Source of the DNA: Mycolicibacterium setense | GTDB taxonomy: Bacteria; Actinomycetota; Actinomycetes; Mycobacteriales; Mycobacteriaceae | Reading direction: 5' to 3' | DNA length: 64,000 bases | Assembly: GCF_000805385.1 (NCBI RefSeq) | Contig: NZ_JTJW01000008.1 | Span: forward strand, 248,001-312,000 | Part shown: piece after piece, positions 49,769-60,918 of the stretch | How the letters are laid out: each line of letters begins with the position of its first letter | Position numbering within the stretch: the first letter of the stretch is position 1 | Notes under the pieces: generated by a model | What the model was told of the DNA's origin: nothing | Databases searched by the model: none | What the model saw: the letters and a program-made list of their open reading frames with translations, nothing else | Translations under genes and position numbers: made by a program

Positions 49769-50599
49769 ATGCGGCGATTGACCTTTCTGCTGCGGCCCCA
49801 GTGGGTGGCGTTGTTCATCGTGGTCGCCGCATTCGCGTACCTGTGTTTCACGGTGCTTGCGCCGTGGCAGTTGGGCAAGAACACCAAGACCTCGCGGGAG
49901 AACAACCAGATCAGCCATTCCCTGCAGGCCGACCCCGTTCCGGTCACCAGCGTTCTGCCGCAACAGGACTCAGCCGCGCCCGACTCCCAGTGGCAACGCG
50001 TCACCGCGACGGGTCATTACCTACCGAAGTCGGAGGTGCTGGTCCGCCTGCGGGTTGTCGACGGCGAACCGGCGTTCGAGGTGCTCACCCCGTTCGCCGT
50101 CGATGGCGGACCGGTGGTGCTCGTCGATCGCGGCTACATCCGGCCCGTCGACGGAAACAAGGTGCCCGAGTTCGCCGCCGCCCCGACCACCCCGGTGACC
50201 ATCACCGCGCGTCTGCGTGACGCGGAGGCGCTGATCCCGGACAAGCAGCCGTTCCGCGGCGACGACGGTGCGCAGCAGGTGTATTCGATCAACCCCGGCC
50301 AGATCGCCTCGCTCACCGGCGTTTCGCTGACCGGGTCGTATCTGCAGTTGGTGGCCGGTCAACCCGGCGGTCTCGGGGAGATCCCCCTCCCGCACCTGGA
50401 CGCCGGGCCCTTCCTGTCCTACGGCATCCAGTGGATCGCGTTCGGGATCGTCGCCCCGCTCGGGCTGGGTTACTTCATCTACGCCGAGTTGCAGCAGCGC
50501 AGGCGGGAACGCGCCGCCGCCCAAGCCAAGTCGGACGAGCCGCCCCGCGAGCTCACCACCGAGGAGAAGATCGCCGACCGCTACGGCAAGCGCCGCTGA
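49769..50599 (+). CDS. SURF1-family cytochrome oxidase assembly protein
   Basis: A 276-residue membrane protein with an N-terminal helix (LRPQWVALFIVVAAFAYLCFTVLA), an extracytoplasmic SURF1 domain, and a second helix near the C-terminus (ISYGIQWIAFGIVAPLGLGYFIYAE, positions about 218-243). Blocks APWQLGK, VRLRVVDGEPAFEVLTPF and VLVDRGYIRP fit the family. It is thought to assist heme a insertion into the aa3 oxidase. The last 47 bases overlap the 3' end of convergent cobD. The start ATG is 4 bases from ptpA, so the three genes form an operon. Confidence 0.88.
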   Translation: MRRLTFLLRPQWVALFIVVAAFAYLCFTVLAPWQLGKNTKTSRENNQISHSLQADPVPVTSVLPQQDSAAPDSQWQRVTATGHYLPKSEVLVRLRVVDGEPAFEVLTPFAVDGGPVVLVDRGYIRPVDGNKVPEFAAAPTTPVTITARLRDAEALIPDKQPFRGDDGAQQVYSINPGQIASLTGVSLTGSYLQLVAGQPGGLGEIPLPHLDAGPFLSYGIQWIAFGIVAPLGLGYFIYAELQQRRRERAAAQAKSDEPPRELTTEEKIADRYGKRR

Positions 50600-51536
50600 C
50601 CGCCAGCAGTACCGCCACCACCGCTGCCGTGGCCTGCACCGCGCGCGAGAGCCGCACCGCCCTGGCCACATCGGGCACTTCGGGGATGCGCCCGTCGCCC
50701 AGCGTCGGCCGGATCTCAAGTTGATGCGCGTACTGTGTCGGACCGCCCAGACGCACGCCCAGCGCTCCGGCGAAGGACGCCTCGGCGACTCCCGCATTCG
50801 GACTGGGATGGCGTGCGGCGTCGGATCGCCAGGCGCGCAACGCCGCGCGCGGTGAACCGCCCACCACCGGGGCACACAGCACTGCCAACACGCCGGTCAG
50901 CCGGGCCGGCAGGTAGTTCAGCACATCATCTAATCTGGCTGCGGCCCAACCGAAGTGGTTGTACCGCGGGGATCGGTGCCCGATCATGGCATCCAGCGTG
51001 TTGGCACCCCGGTAGACCAGCACGCCGGGTACCCCACCGATCGCCGCCCAGAACAGCGGCGCCACCTGGGCGTCAGAGGTGTTCTCGGCCAGCGATTCCA
51101 CCGTGGCCCGGGTCAGCCCGGAGGGGTCCAGCGCGGCTGGATCCCGCCCGCACAGCGACGGCAACAGTAGCCGGGCTCCGGCGACGTCGCCGTCGGTGAG
51201 CAGCGTCGCCATCCGGTGCCCCACCCGGTTGAGGGACGTGCCGCCGAGCGCGACGTAGGTGGCCGCCGCCGTCACCCAGACGCGATCGCCGCGTCCCGTG
51301 GCCCAGCCCAGCCCGGCCAGCCCGCCCAGCAGCAGCCCGGTGTGCAGCACGCCCGCGCCGCGATCGTCGGCATAAGTGAGCTTTTCCAACCGTGCTGCGC
51401 CCGTGCCGAACCCGGCCACCGGGTGCCCGCGGCGCGGATCACCCAGCAGCAGGTCGGCCAGGTAGCCGACGGCGATACCGGCGGCCCGACGGTGCCAGAT
51501 GGGCGGGCGGGCCCGCGGACTTCTGCGCGCAAACAC
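50553..51536 (-). CDS. cobD: adenosylcobinamide-phosphate synthase (CobD/CbiB)
   Basis: Integral-membrane enzyme that attaches aminopropanol (phosphate) to adenosylcobyrate. The 327-residue protein has the family markers GYLADLLLGDPRRGHPVAGFG, GLTRATVESLAENTSDAQVAPLFW, NTLDAMIGHRSPRY and HPSPNAGVAEASFAGALGVRLGG. GTG start at 51536. Several hydrophobic helices are present. It converges with the SURF1 gene with a 47-base overlap, which is unusual. It is the cobalamin neighbour of cobC and the ribazole-phosphatase fusion. Confidence 0.93.
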   Translation of the reverse strand: MFARRSPRARPPIWHRRAAGIAVGYLADLLLGDPRRGHPVAGFGTGAARLEKLTYADDRGAGVLHTGLLLGGLAGLGWATGRGDRVWVTAAATYVALGGTSLNRVGHRMATLLTDGDVAGARLLLPSLCGRDPAALDPSGLTRATVESLAENTSDAQVAPLFWAAIGGVPGVLVYRGANTLDAMIGHRSPRYNHFGWAAARLDDVLNYLPARLTGVLAVLCAPVVGGSPRAALRAWRSDAARHPSPNAGVAEASFAGALGVRLGGPTQYAHQLEIRPTLGDGRIPEVPDVARAVRLSRAVQATAAVVAVLLAVSGACRSGRRSSPRW

Positions 51537-51572
51537 CTCGGCAGCGTCTCATGAGGTGATCTACTCGCAGTC

Positions 51573-52400
51573 ATGAGGCTGCGTGCACCACGGCGCCCGC
51601 GTCGGGTCACCGATCTGCTCAACCCGGCGGCGGTACTGCTGCCCGCGGCCAACGTGATCATGCAGCTGTCCGTCCCCGGGGTCGGTTATGGCGTCCTGGA
51701 GAGTCCCGTGGACAGCGGCAATGTCTACAAGCATCCGTTCAAGCGGGCCCGCACCACCGGCACCTATCTGGCCGCGGCCACCATGGGCACCGATGCCGAC
51801 CGCGCGCTTCTGCGCACCCAGATCGACAAGGTGCATGCGCTGGTCCGCTCACGCGAATCAAGCCCGGTGTCCTACAACGCGTTCGACCCCCGGCTGCAGC
51901 TGTGGGTGGCGGCCTGCCTGTACCGCTATTACGTCGACATGCACGAGTTCCTCTACGGCCCGCTCGACGACGAATCCGCCGACGCGGTCTATGCCGACGC
52001 GCGCAGGCTGGGCACCACACTGCAGGTTCGCGACGAGATGTGGCCCGCGGACCGCGCCGCCTTCGACGCGTACTGGAAGCAGTCACTGCAGGAGCTGCGG
52101 ATCGACCCTCCGGTGCGTGAGCACCTGCACGGGGTGGCCGCGTTGGTGTTTCTGCCCGCCCCGCTGCGCCTGGTGGCCGGGCCGTTCAATCTGTTCGCCA
52201 CCACGGGTTTTCTGCCCGCGGAGTTCCGCAGACGTATGCAGATGAGCTGGACGGCCGATCAGCAGCGGCGGTTCGAGTGGCTGTTGAGCGGTCTGCGGTT
52301 CGCCGATCGGGTGGTCCCGCACGAGGTGTGGTTGCTGGGTTACCAGCTCTACCTGTGGGACATGCGGATGCGTGACCACTTCGGCAAACGAGTGGTCTGA
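51573..52400 (+). CDS. oxygenase MpaB-family protein (DUF2236)
   Basis: A 275-residue all-helical protein of the MpaB/DUF2236 group, whose characterised relatives (rubber oxygenase LcpK30, MpaB) bind heme b. Visible are YLAAATMGTDADRALLRTQIDKVHALVRS, the Leu/Tyr-rich helix LQLWVAACLYRYYVDMHEFLYGPL (Rv2237-like) and a C-terminal helix ending DMRMRDHFGKRVV. The conserved His in LYGPL context and another in EHLHGVAALVF could serve as ligands. The ATG at 51573 starts MRLRAPRRPRR. Substrate unknown. It precedes a VOC gene by 13 bases. Confidence 0.82.
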   Translation: MRLRAPRRPRRVTDLLNPAAVLLPAANVIMQLSVPGVGYGVLESPVDSGNVYKHPFKRARTTGTYLAAATMGTDADRALLRTQIDKVHALVRSRESSPVSYNAFDPRLQLWVAACLYRYYVDMHEFLYGPLDDESADAVYADARRLGTTLQVRDEMWPADRAAFDAYWKQSLQELRIDPPVREHLHGVAALVFLPAPLRLVAGPFNLFATTGFLPAEFRRRMQMSWTADQQRRFEWLLSGLRFADRVVPHEVWLLGYQLYLWDMRMRDHFGKRVV

Positions 52401-52413
52401 TCAGGAGGCGAAG

Positions 52414-52806
52414 ATGACATTCCCAGCACTGGCTCATGTGGCGGTCACGGTCCGGGATCTGGCGGTCAGCGGGCCGTGGTACCGCACGTTGTTCGGCGCC
52501 GATCCGGTGCTGGACGAGGATACCGACGCCGGCTTCCATCACCTGGTATGGCTGTTGGACAACGGCACCCTCTTCGGTATCCATCAGCACCGGAATCCGG
52601 CACCCGACGAACGTTTCAGCGAGTTCCGGGTGGGGCTGGACCACGTCGGTTTCGGCTGCGCGTCGCGTGCGGAGTTGCAGACCTGGGTGGACCGGCTCGA
52701 CGGCCTGGGCATCGCTCACGGCGGCATCGTCGACGCCCCGTACGGTTCAGGGCTCAGTTTTCGCGATCCGGACGGTATCGCACTGGAGTTCTTCGCCGGG
52801 AACTGA
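52414..52806 (+). CDS. VOC/glyoxalase-fold protein
   Basis: A 130-residue single-domain protein of the glyoxalase/bleomycin-resistance fold. The first module opens TFPALAHVAVTVRDLAVSGPWYRTLFG with a His in the metal position, the second GLDHVGFGCASRAELQTWVDRL, and the end FRDPDGIALEFFAGN carries the Glu usually bound to metal. This one keeps the metal-ligand pattern better than the VOC protein at 40.5 kb. AGGAGG precedes the ATG at 52414. It is probably cotranscribed with the MpaB-family gene. Confidence 0.85.
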   Translation: MTFPALAHVAVTVRDLAVSGPWYRTLFGADPVLDEDTDAGFHHLVWLLDNGTLFGIHQHRNPAPDERFSEFRVGLDHVGFGCASRAELQTWVDRLDGLGIAHGGIVDAPYGSGLSFRDPDGIALEFFAGN

Positions 52807-52868
52807 ATTCGGGTGGCGCGGCCGACACCCCCGACTCCGTGGATATGATCCGACGCGGAGGTCCCGCT

Positions 52869-53372
52869 TTGAAAGACGCCATTGTCCTGGTTGCCGTTTC
52901 GCTGGCGATCGGATTCGCCCTCGGCGGTCTTCAGGCATCCGGCCCGCCTGCTGCGGCCCCGCAGCTACCGGCTCCGCCGCCGCCCCGCCCGGGCGTCTAT
53001 ACCGTCACCGAAACCTCGGGCCACCCAGCACCGAAGCCCTACGACTGGATGCTGTCGAATTGCGGCCCCCAGTGCTTGCGGGTGCAGTCGCCGGCCCCTG
53101 AGGGCTCCTGGCAACTGGACCTGTCGTGGGATTCCGGCGCCGATCGGCACAAGGGCGCCTGGGTCGGTGAGCGCGTCAACCCCGGTATGAAGTGCCGGGC
53201 CGGCGGAATGTCGGAGAAAACCGGCCCCGTCCCGTTCAAATACGTGATCCGGCGCGATCTCACGGGATTCGTGAACATGAAGTTCTCCGAGGAGAGCCCG
53301 TCGTGCTGGGGCGAGACCGTCATGCGGGGCCAGGAACTCGAGCTGAAACGCGCGAAGCCGGTGTGGTCTTAG
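52869..53372 (+). CDS. small secreted or membrane-anchored protein of unknown function
   Basis: A 167-residue protein whose N-terminal hydrophobic segment (DAIVLVAVSLAIGFALGGLQA) is a signal anchor. It is followed by a Pro-rich stretch and a domain with cysteines in pairs (SNCGPQCLRV and later CRAGG, SCWGET), suggesting disulfides outside the membrane. The TTG at 52869 has CGGAGG at 7 bases and is preferred; an ATG at 52845 is in frame but has no ribosome site. I do not recognise the family. The stop is 14 bases before the convergent tRNA-Val. Confidence 0.68.
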   Translation: MKDAIVLVAVSLAIGFALGGLQASGPPAAAPQLPAPPPPRPGVYTVTETSGHPAPKPYDWMLSNCGPQCLRVQSPAPEGSWQLDLSWDSGADRHKGAWVGERVNPGMKCRAGGMSEKTGPVPFKYVIRRDLTGFVNMKFSEESPSCWGETVMRGQELELKRAKPVWS

Positions 53373-53386
53373 ACCAGGGATTTTGA

Positions 53387-53461
53387 TGGTGGGCGCGGAC
53401 GGTATCGAACCGCCGACCGCTGGTGTGTAAAACCAGAGCTCTACCACTGAGCTACGCGCCC
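53387..53461 (-). tRNA. tRNA-Val (anticodon UAC)
   Basis: On the minus strand the acceptor GGGCGCG pairs with CGCGCCC. The D arm is GCTCAGTGGTAGAGC. The anticodon stem CTGGT/ACCAG closes a loop TTTACAC with anticodon TAC. The T arm contains GGTTCGATACC. Discriminator A and an encoded CCA are at 53390-53387. Confidence 0.96.
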
Positions 53462-53503
53462 CGTCGCAGGCACGGTACACGCCGAGACGGCGTGACCGGA
53501 AAT

Positions 53504-53965
53504 TCAAGCCTGCAATGCCGCCAATGCCTCCCGCCAAACCGCCTGATCCCGTGGCTGACCCGGGTCCATCATCTCGGCGAAGCGGATGGCGCCGGCCCGG
53601 TCGACCACGAACGTGCCACGGTTGGGGTAGCCGGCGTCGGCGTTGAACACGCCGTAGGCCTGGGTGACCGCGCCGTGCGGCCAGAAATCTGACAGCACCG
53701 GGAACGTGAATCCGCTTTCGATGGACCAGATCTTGTGTGTCGGGGGCGGGCCGACAGAGATGGCCAGGGTTGCCGTGTCGTCGTTCTCGTACTGCGGCAG
53801 TTTGTCGCGGATCTCCCCCAGTTCACCCTCACACACGCCGGTGAACGCGAGCGGAAAGAAGACCAACAGCACGTCTTTCACACCGCGGTAGGTGCTCAGT
53901 GTGACCGGCCTGCCGTTCTGGTCCCGGAGCGTGAAATCGGGCGCCGGGGCTCCCACAGCCAGCAT
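53504..53965 (-). CDS. ahpE: one-cysteine peroxiredoxin AhpE
   Basis: Reduces hydroperoxides and peroxynitrite. The 153 residues equal M. tuberculosis AhpE (Rv2238c). The peroxidatic Cys45 is in AFTGVCEGEL, after FFPLAFTG, where a Thr and Pro precede the cysteine. A resolving cysteine is absent, as in AhpE, so mycoredoxin or mycothiol is the expected reductant. The ATG at 53965 overlaps the stop of the upstream DUF3052 gene (TAATG). The upstream in-frame extension is not conserved. Confidence 0.93.
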   Translation of the reverse strand: MLAVGAPAPDFTLRDQNGRPVTLSTYRGVKDVLLVFFPLAFTGVCEGELGEIRDKLPQYENDDTATLAISVGPPPTHKIWSIESGFTFPVLSDFWPHGAVTQAYGVFNADAGYPNRGTFVVDRAGAIRFAEMMDPGQPRDQAVWREALAALQA

Positions 53966-54402
53966 TATTGCCGCTTGCCTGCAGCCTTCGATTTCGGCTG
54001 CACCAGCCGGCTCGCCGTCCAGTCCCCCAATTTCGCCGACGAGGTCTGCATCAGACCGGCCGTCGGTGCCGATTCGGCGATCTCGGCGGGCTGCACATGC
54101 CCGGCCTTGCCGGTCTTGGGAGTCACCACCCAGATCACGCCGTCCTCGGCGAGTGGAGTGATGGCGTCCATGAGCCGGTCGACGAGGTCCCCGTCGTCGT
54201 CCCTCCACCAGAGCAATACGACGTCGACGACTTCGTCCGAATCCTCATCGAGCAGCTCGGAGCCGCACGCTTCCTCGATGTCGGCCCGGATGTCGTCGTC
54301 GCTATCCTCGTCCCACCCCAGTTCCTGGACTACCTGATCCTTCTGGATGCCCAGTATTTGGGCGTAGTTCGGGCCTGAGTCCGTACCCGCCGCCGCGACC
54401 AC
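53965..54402 (-). CDS. DUF3052 protein (Rv2239c-like)
   Basis: A 145-residue acidic protein of unknown function. The N-terminal part (YAQILGIQKDQVVQELGWDEDSDDDIRADIEEACG) is Asp/Glu-rich, the core has DVVLLWWRDDDGDLVDRLMDAI, and the C-terminus is basic. GTG start at 54402, with AAGGAGG about 10 bases upstream. The stop overlaps the ahpE start by one base (TAATG), indicating a tight operon and possibly a role near redox defence, which is inference. Confidence 0.8.
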   Translation of the reverse strand: MVAAAGTDSGPNYAQILGIQKDQVVQELGWDEDSDDDIRADIEEACGSELLDEDSDEVVDVVLLWWRDDDGDLVDRLMDAITPLAEDGVIWVVTPKTGKAGHVQPAEIAESAPTAGLMQTSSAKLGDWTASRLVQPKSKAAGKRQ

Positions 54403-54546
54403 CGTCGGTCCTCCTTACCTTTCTTCGAGCCTCTCTCAAGACTTGTCGGTTGCTCATTCATCTGCGCGTGATGCGTGTTGCGACCTATCGTCGCACGGCG
54501 GCGCACCACTGCGGGTGCCCGGCGGGCCACTTTTGTCCCCCGCCGG

Positions 54547-55119
54547 TCAGTAAGCCTTGTCGCATCGCGTCAACGCGTTCTCTCGGGCGGTGTTCGATCG
54601 GTTGGACGCCGCGTTGAACTGATCCGGGCCGACGTGGTCGGAAATCGCGGTGACGAGGGCCCTCGCCGAGTCGATCCACTCGGTCAGCGCGTCGCGCAGA
54701 TCCGGTGACAACGCGTCGGACAGACCCGAACTGACCAGATCGGCGCTGCGGTTCAACCCGTCGATCGCAGGACCGGCCTTGGCCGCGGTGTCACCGCCGT
54801 TGTTCACCGCTTCGACGTAGGCATTGACCGCGTTGACGGCGTCGACAGCCGAGGTGCTGAGGTCCTCGCACACGGTGTGCACCGCGCGCGTGGTCAAGGA
54901 AGCCTGGCGTTCGGATTCGCGGGTCACCGAGCTCGCCGAGGATTCCTCGATCGATGCCTTCACCGACGCCCGATACTCGGGAGCCACCGCGGAATCAACC
55001 TGTGCGTTACCGCCGGTAACGGAGGTACAACCCACCACGACCATCGCGATCACCGCAGCGCTACCGCATGCACGCGCGGCGATCCGCGCCTTTGCCCCAA
55101 ACTGCCCATCAACCGGCAC
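54547..55119 (-). CDS. secreted lipoprotein of unknown function
   Basis: A 190-residue predicted lipoprotein. GTG start at 55119; the signal peptide runs to the lipobox VVGC with Cys31. The mature part is helical and rich in Ala, Ser and Asp, with two further cysteines (HTVCEDLS and RCDKAY near the C-terminus) that could form a disulfide. The shape recalls other small mycobacterial lipoproteins of unknown role. It is divergent from aceE with 145 bases between. Confidence 0.72.
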   Translation of the reverse strand: MPVDGQFGAKARIAARACGSAAVIAMVVVGCTSVTGGNAQVDSAVAPEYRASVKASIEESSASSVTRESERQASLTTRAVHTVCEDLSTSAVDAVNAVNAYVEAVNNGGDTAAKAGPAIDGLNRSADLVSSGLSDALSPDLRDALTEWIDSARALVTAISDHVGPDQFNAASNRSNTARENALTRCDKAY

Positions 55120-55130
55120 GATCTGCAGAC

Positions 55131-55162
55131 GTTACCGGTTCGGAAAGCAACCGATGGGTAAC
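55131..55162. promoter_or_regulatory. dyad between the lipoprotein gene and aceE
   Basis: GTTACC (55131-55136) mirrors GGTAAC (55157-55162) around a 20-base centre, and inner GGTT/AACC (55137-55140 and 55149-55152) adds symmetry. It lies 12 bases from the lipoprotein start and about 100 from aceE. An operator is possible; no known regulator is indicated. Confidence 0.3.
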
Positions 55163-55264
55163 TTGCGCAGCGCCACCCCCAGCGGCACACAGGCGGCAAG
55201 ATAGGTGGACGATAGAAGGTGCCACAAGCACTGTCAGTAGTAACCGCCTAACAAGGAGCGGAAG

Positions 55265-58054
<2,790 letters not shown>

Positions 58055-58059
58055 ACGAG

Positions 58060-58107
58060 TTCTCGGGCGGCGGTCGTTCCATAAGAGAACGACCGCCCGC
58101 CCGAGAA
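58060..58107 (+). terminator. long hairpin after aceE
   Basis: A 20-base left arm (58060-58079) pairs with a 21-base right arm (58087-58107), with one bulged C, around a 7-base loop (CATAAGA). No U-tract follows. It separates aceE from mabR. Confidence 0.75.
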
Positions 58108-58152
58108 GGGCGGTTGGAGGAATCCACCAGAATATTGGCGTAGCTTTTAGGG

Positions 58153-59439
58153 GTGGCTGACAACAACCGGTTCGTTCCGCCCAAGTCGACCGTCGAGGTC
58201 CTCGCGAGCGTGCCCGACTCGGTGTTGCGCAGGCTGAAGCAGTACTCGGGCCGGCTGGCCACCGAAGCCGTGCACGCGATGGCCGAGCGTCTGGACTTCT
58301 TCTCCGATCTCGACGCGTCGCAGCGGGCCAGCGTGCAGCTGGTGGTGCAGACCGCCGTGGTCAACTTCGTCGAGTGGATGCGCGACCCGGCCAGCGACGT
58401 CAGCTACACAGCTCAGGCCTTCGAGGTGGTGCCCCAGGATCTGCGTCGCCGTATCGCCCTGCGCCAGTCGGTCGAGATGGTGCGCACCTCGATGGAGTTC
58501 TTCGAGGAAGTGGTGCCGCTGCTGGCCCGGTCCGAGGAGCAGCTCAACGCGCTGACCGCGGGCATCCTGCGGTACAGCCGCGACCTGGCGTTCGCGGCGG
58601 CCAGCGCGTACGCCGATCAGGCTGAGGCCCGCGGGGCCTGGGATCTGAGGATGGAGGCCAACGTCGTCGACGCGGTGGTGCGCGGCGACACCGGACCTGA
58701 GCTGCAGTCGCAGGCGGCTGCACTGAACTGGGACGCGACCGCGCCGGCCACGGTGATCGTCGGCCTGCCCCGCAAGGACCGGTTGGACCTGGCCCGCGAT
58801 GACATTCACGATGTCGTGAAACGCAACGACCGGGCAGCGCTGTCGGATGTGCACGGAACCTGGCTGGTCGCGATCGTGTCGGGCCCCCTGTCACCAACCG
58901 ACCGCTTCCTGGCCGACCTGCTGTCGGTCTTCGCCGACGGCCCTGTGGTGATCGGGCCGACCTCCCCGACGCTGACGGCTGCGCACCGCAGCGCCACCGA
59001 GGCGATCTCCGGGATGAATGCGGTGGCGGGGTGGACCGGCGCACCCCGGCCGGTGTCCGCGCGTGACCTGTTGCCCGAGCGGGCCCTGCTGGGCGATGCG
59101 ACGGCGATCGCGGCTTTGGAGACCGAGGTGATGCGCCCGTTGGGCGACGCAGGCCCCGCCCTCACCGAGACTCTCGACGCATTCCTCGACTCGGGTGGCG
59201 CCATCGAAGCTTGCGCCCGCAAATTGTTCGTTCATCCAAACACGGTGCGCTACCGGCTCAAACGGATCGGCGACTTCACCGGCCGCGACCCGGCCGTACC
59301 CAGGGACGCCTACGTGTTGCGCGTCGCCTCGACAGTCGGCAGGCTGAGCAAACAGGCATACCAGCCGAGCACGCCAAATGGCGGAACCGCTGTGATACCG
59401 GCGATTCGCCCGGCTCATTCCGCCAGGCAACCGGTCTGA
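58153..59439 (+). CDS. mabR: PucR-family regulator, MabR-like
   Basis: A 428-residue transcription factor of the MabR (Rv2242) type, which in M. tuberculosis binds the fasII promoter upstream of fabD. The N-terminal RsbRD-like and central GGDEF-like regions span residues about 1-355. The C-terminal PucR helix-turn-helix is clear: EACARKLFVHPNTVRYRLKRIGDFTGRDPAV. The GTG at 58153 starts MADNNRFVPPKSTVEVL. It is directly upstream of the FAS-II operon, as in M. tuberculosis. Acyl-CoA or fatty-acid ligand sensing is established for the family member but not shown here. Confidence 0.9.
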   Translation: MADNNRFVPPKSTVEVLASVPDSVLRRLKQYSGRLATEAVHAMAERLDFFSDLDASQRASVQLVVQTAVVNFVEWMRDPASDVSYTAQAFEVVPQDLRRRIALRQSVEMVRTSMEFFEEVVPLLARSEEQLNALTAGILRYSRDLAFAAASAYADQAEARGAWDLRMEANVVDAVVRGDTGPELQSQAAALNWDATAPATVIVGLPRKDRLDLARDDIHDVVKRNDRAALSDVHGTWLVAIVSGPLSPTDRFLADLLSVFADGPVVIGPTSPTLTAAHRSATEAISGMNAVAGWTGAPRPVSARDLLPERALLGDATAIAALETEVMRPLGDAGPALTETLDAFLDSGGAIEACARKLFVHPNTVRYRLKRIGDFTGRDPAVPRDAYVLRVASTVGRLSKQAYQPSTPNGGTAVIPAIRPAHSARQPV

Positions 59440-59599
59440 ACTGGCCTCACCGGGCGGTCGAGCGGCTGTGACATATTTCGCTGCGGTGAAGGGAACGTCG
59501 CATCACATGCACTTTTGTGGAGAACCTACAAAAACATAAGACAAGGTTCATAATCTCTTACACCCCACAAAACCATCTTCACAGTGTTCTCTTAATGAC
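59440..59599 (+). promoter_or_regulatory. FAS-II operon promoter region with TTTTGT/ACAAAA repeats
   Basis: In the 160-base, AT-richer gap before fabD, TTTTGT (59513-59518) and ACAAAA (59528-59533) form an inverted repeat with a nine-base spacer. A further ACAAAA is at 59567-59572. CATAAT at 59549-59554 is a possible -10. The gene just upstream encodes MabR, the expected regulator of this promoter. Confidence 0.6.
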
Positions 59600-60532
59600 G
59601 TGCCCCAACCCGTGCTCGCATTGCTTGCTCCCGGACAGGGATCGCAGACGCCCGGAATGCTCTCCCCTTGGCTGGAGCTGCCCGGTGCCGCCGATCGCCT
59701 CGCCACGTGGTCGCAGATCAGCGGTCTGGATCTGGCGCGTCTGGGAACCACCGCCACCGCCGAGGAGATCACCGACACCGCGGTGACTCAGCCGCTGGTG
59801 GTGGCCGCCACGCTGCTGGCCTATGAGGAATTGGCCAAGCGCGGGCTGCCCGATACCGCCGAGTCCATCGTGGCGGGTCATTCCGTCGGCGAGATCGCCG
59901 CTTATGCGATCGCCGGGGTCATCTCCGCCGATGACGCCGTCAAGCTGGCCGCCACCCGCGGCGCCGAGATGGCCAAGGCCTGCGCGGTCGAGCCGACCGG
60001 CATGGCGGCGGTCCTGGGCGGCGACGAGGCCGAGGTGTTAGCCCGCCTCGAGTCACTCGACCTGATCCCGGCCAACCGCAACGCGGCGGGCCAGATCGTG
60101 GCCGCAGGCGCGGTCGCGGCACTGGAGAAGCTCGCCGAGGATCCGCCGGCCAAGGCCCGGGTCCGTAAGCTGGCGACTGCGGGCGCGTTCCACACCCATT
60201 ACATGGCTTCCGCGCTGGACGGTTACGCCGCCGCGGCCGAGTCTGTAACAACGTCTGAGCCGACGGCGACACTTCTGTCGAATGCGGACGGGCAGCCGGT
60301 CACGTCAGCCGCCGATGCGATGGAGAAGCTGGTGTCCCAGCTGACCAAGCCAGTGCGGTGGGACCTGTGCACCGCCACCATGCGAGACCGGTTCCAGAAC
60401 GCCGAGCGCGCCGGGATCGTCGAGTTCCCGCCGGCGGGAACCCTGGCCGGCATCGCCAAACGTGAACTGAAGGGCACCCCGGTCCGGCCGGTGAAAGCCC
60501 CAGCAGACCTGGACGGCTTGGACGACCTCTGA
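59600..60532 (+). CDS. fabD: malonyl-CoA:ACP transacylase
   Basis: Transfers malonyl from CoA to AcpM to feed FAS-II elongation. The nucleophile elbow is AGHSVGEIAAYA; the His lies in AFHTHYMASAL. The protein is 310 residues from the GTG at 59600. A second GTG at 59612 gives VLALLAPGQGSQ, which matches the usual M. tuberculosis N-terminus; neither has a clear ribosome site. It is the first gene of fabD-acpM-kasA-kasB-accD6. Substrate preference for malonyl-CoA is from family knowledge. Confidence 0.94.
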   Translation: MPQPVLALLAPGQGSQTPGMLSPWLELPGAADRLATWSQISGLDLARLGTTATAEEITDTAVTQPLVVAATLLAYEELAKRGLPDTAESIVAGHSVGEIAAYAIAGVISADDAVKLAATRGAEMAKACAVEPTGMAAVLGGDEAEVLARLESLDLIPANRNAAGQIVAAGAVAALEKLAEDPPAKARVRKLATAGAFHTHYMASALDGYAAAAESVTTSEPTATLLSNADGQPVTSAADAMEKLVSQLTKPVRWDLCTATMRDRFQNAERAGIVEFPPAGTLAGIAKRELKGTPVRPVKAPADLDGLDDL

Positions 60533-60621
60533 GTCCAGCGACAACTGAATATCGAAAAAGCGAACGTCCCGGAATGTCCTCCGTACCCGGAGGGCGCTGT
60601 CAACAACAAGAAGGAGCCATT

Positions 60622-60918
60622 GTGGCCGCCAGTCAAGAAGAAATCATCGCCGGTCTCGCCGAGATCATCGAAGAGGTCACCGGCATCGAGCCGTCTGAGG
60701 TGACCCCGGAGAAGTCGTTCGTGGACGACCTGGACATCGACTCGCTGTCGATGGTGGAGATCGCCGTGCAGACCGAGGACAAGTACGGCGTGAAGATCCC
60801 CGACGAGGATCTGGCCGGCCTGCGCACCGTCGGTGATGTCGTCTCCTACATCCAGAAGCTCGAGGAAGAGAACCCCGAGGCCGCCGCCGCCCTGCGCGAG
60901 AAGTTTGGCTCGGAATGA
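60622..60918 (+). CDS. acpM: meromycolate-extension acyl carrier protein
   Basis: Carries the growing meromycolate chain. The phosphopantetheine serine is Ser41 in DIDSLSM. The 98-residue protein is shorter at the C-terminus than the 115-residue M. tuberculosis AcpM, as in fast growers; the N-terminal block EEIIAGLAEIIEEVTGIEPSE is typical. The GTG at 60622 has AAGGAG eight bases upstream. Its TGA overlaps the kasA ATG (60915-60918), showing tight coupling of carrier and synthase. Confidence 0.95.
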   Translation: MAASQEEIIAGLAEIIEEVTGIEPSEVTPEKSFVDDLDIDSLSMVEIAVQTEDKYGVKIPDEDLAGLRTVGDVVSYIQKLEEENPEAAAALREKFGSE

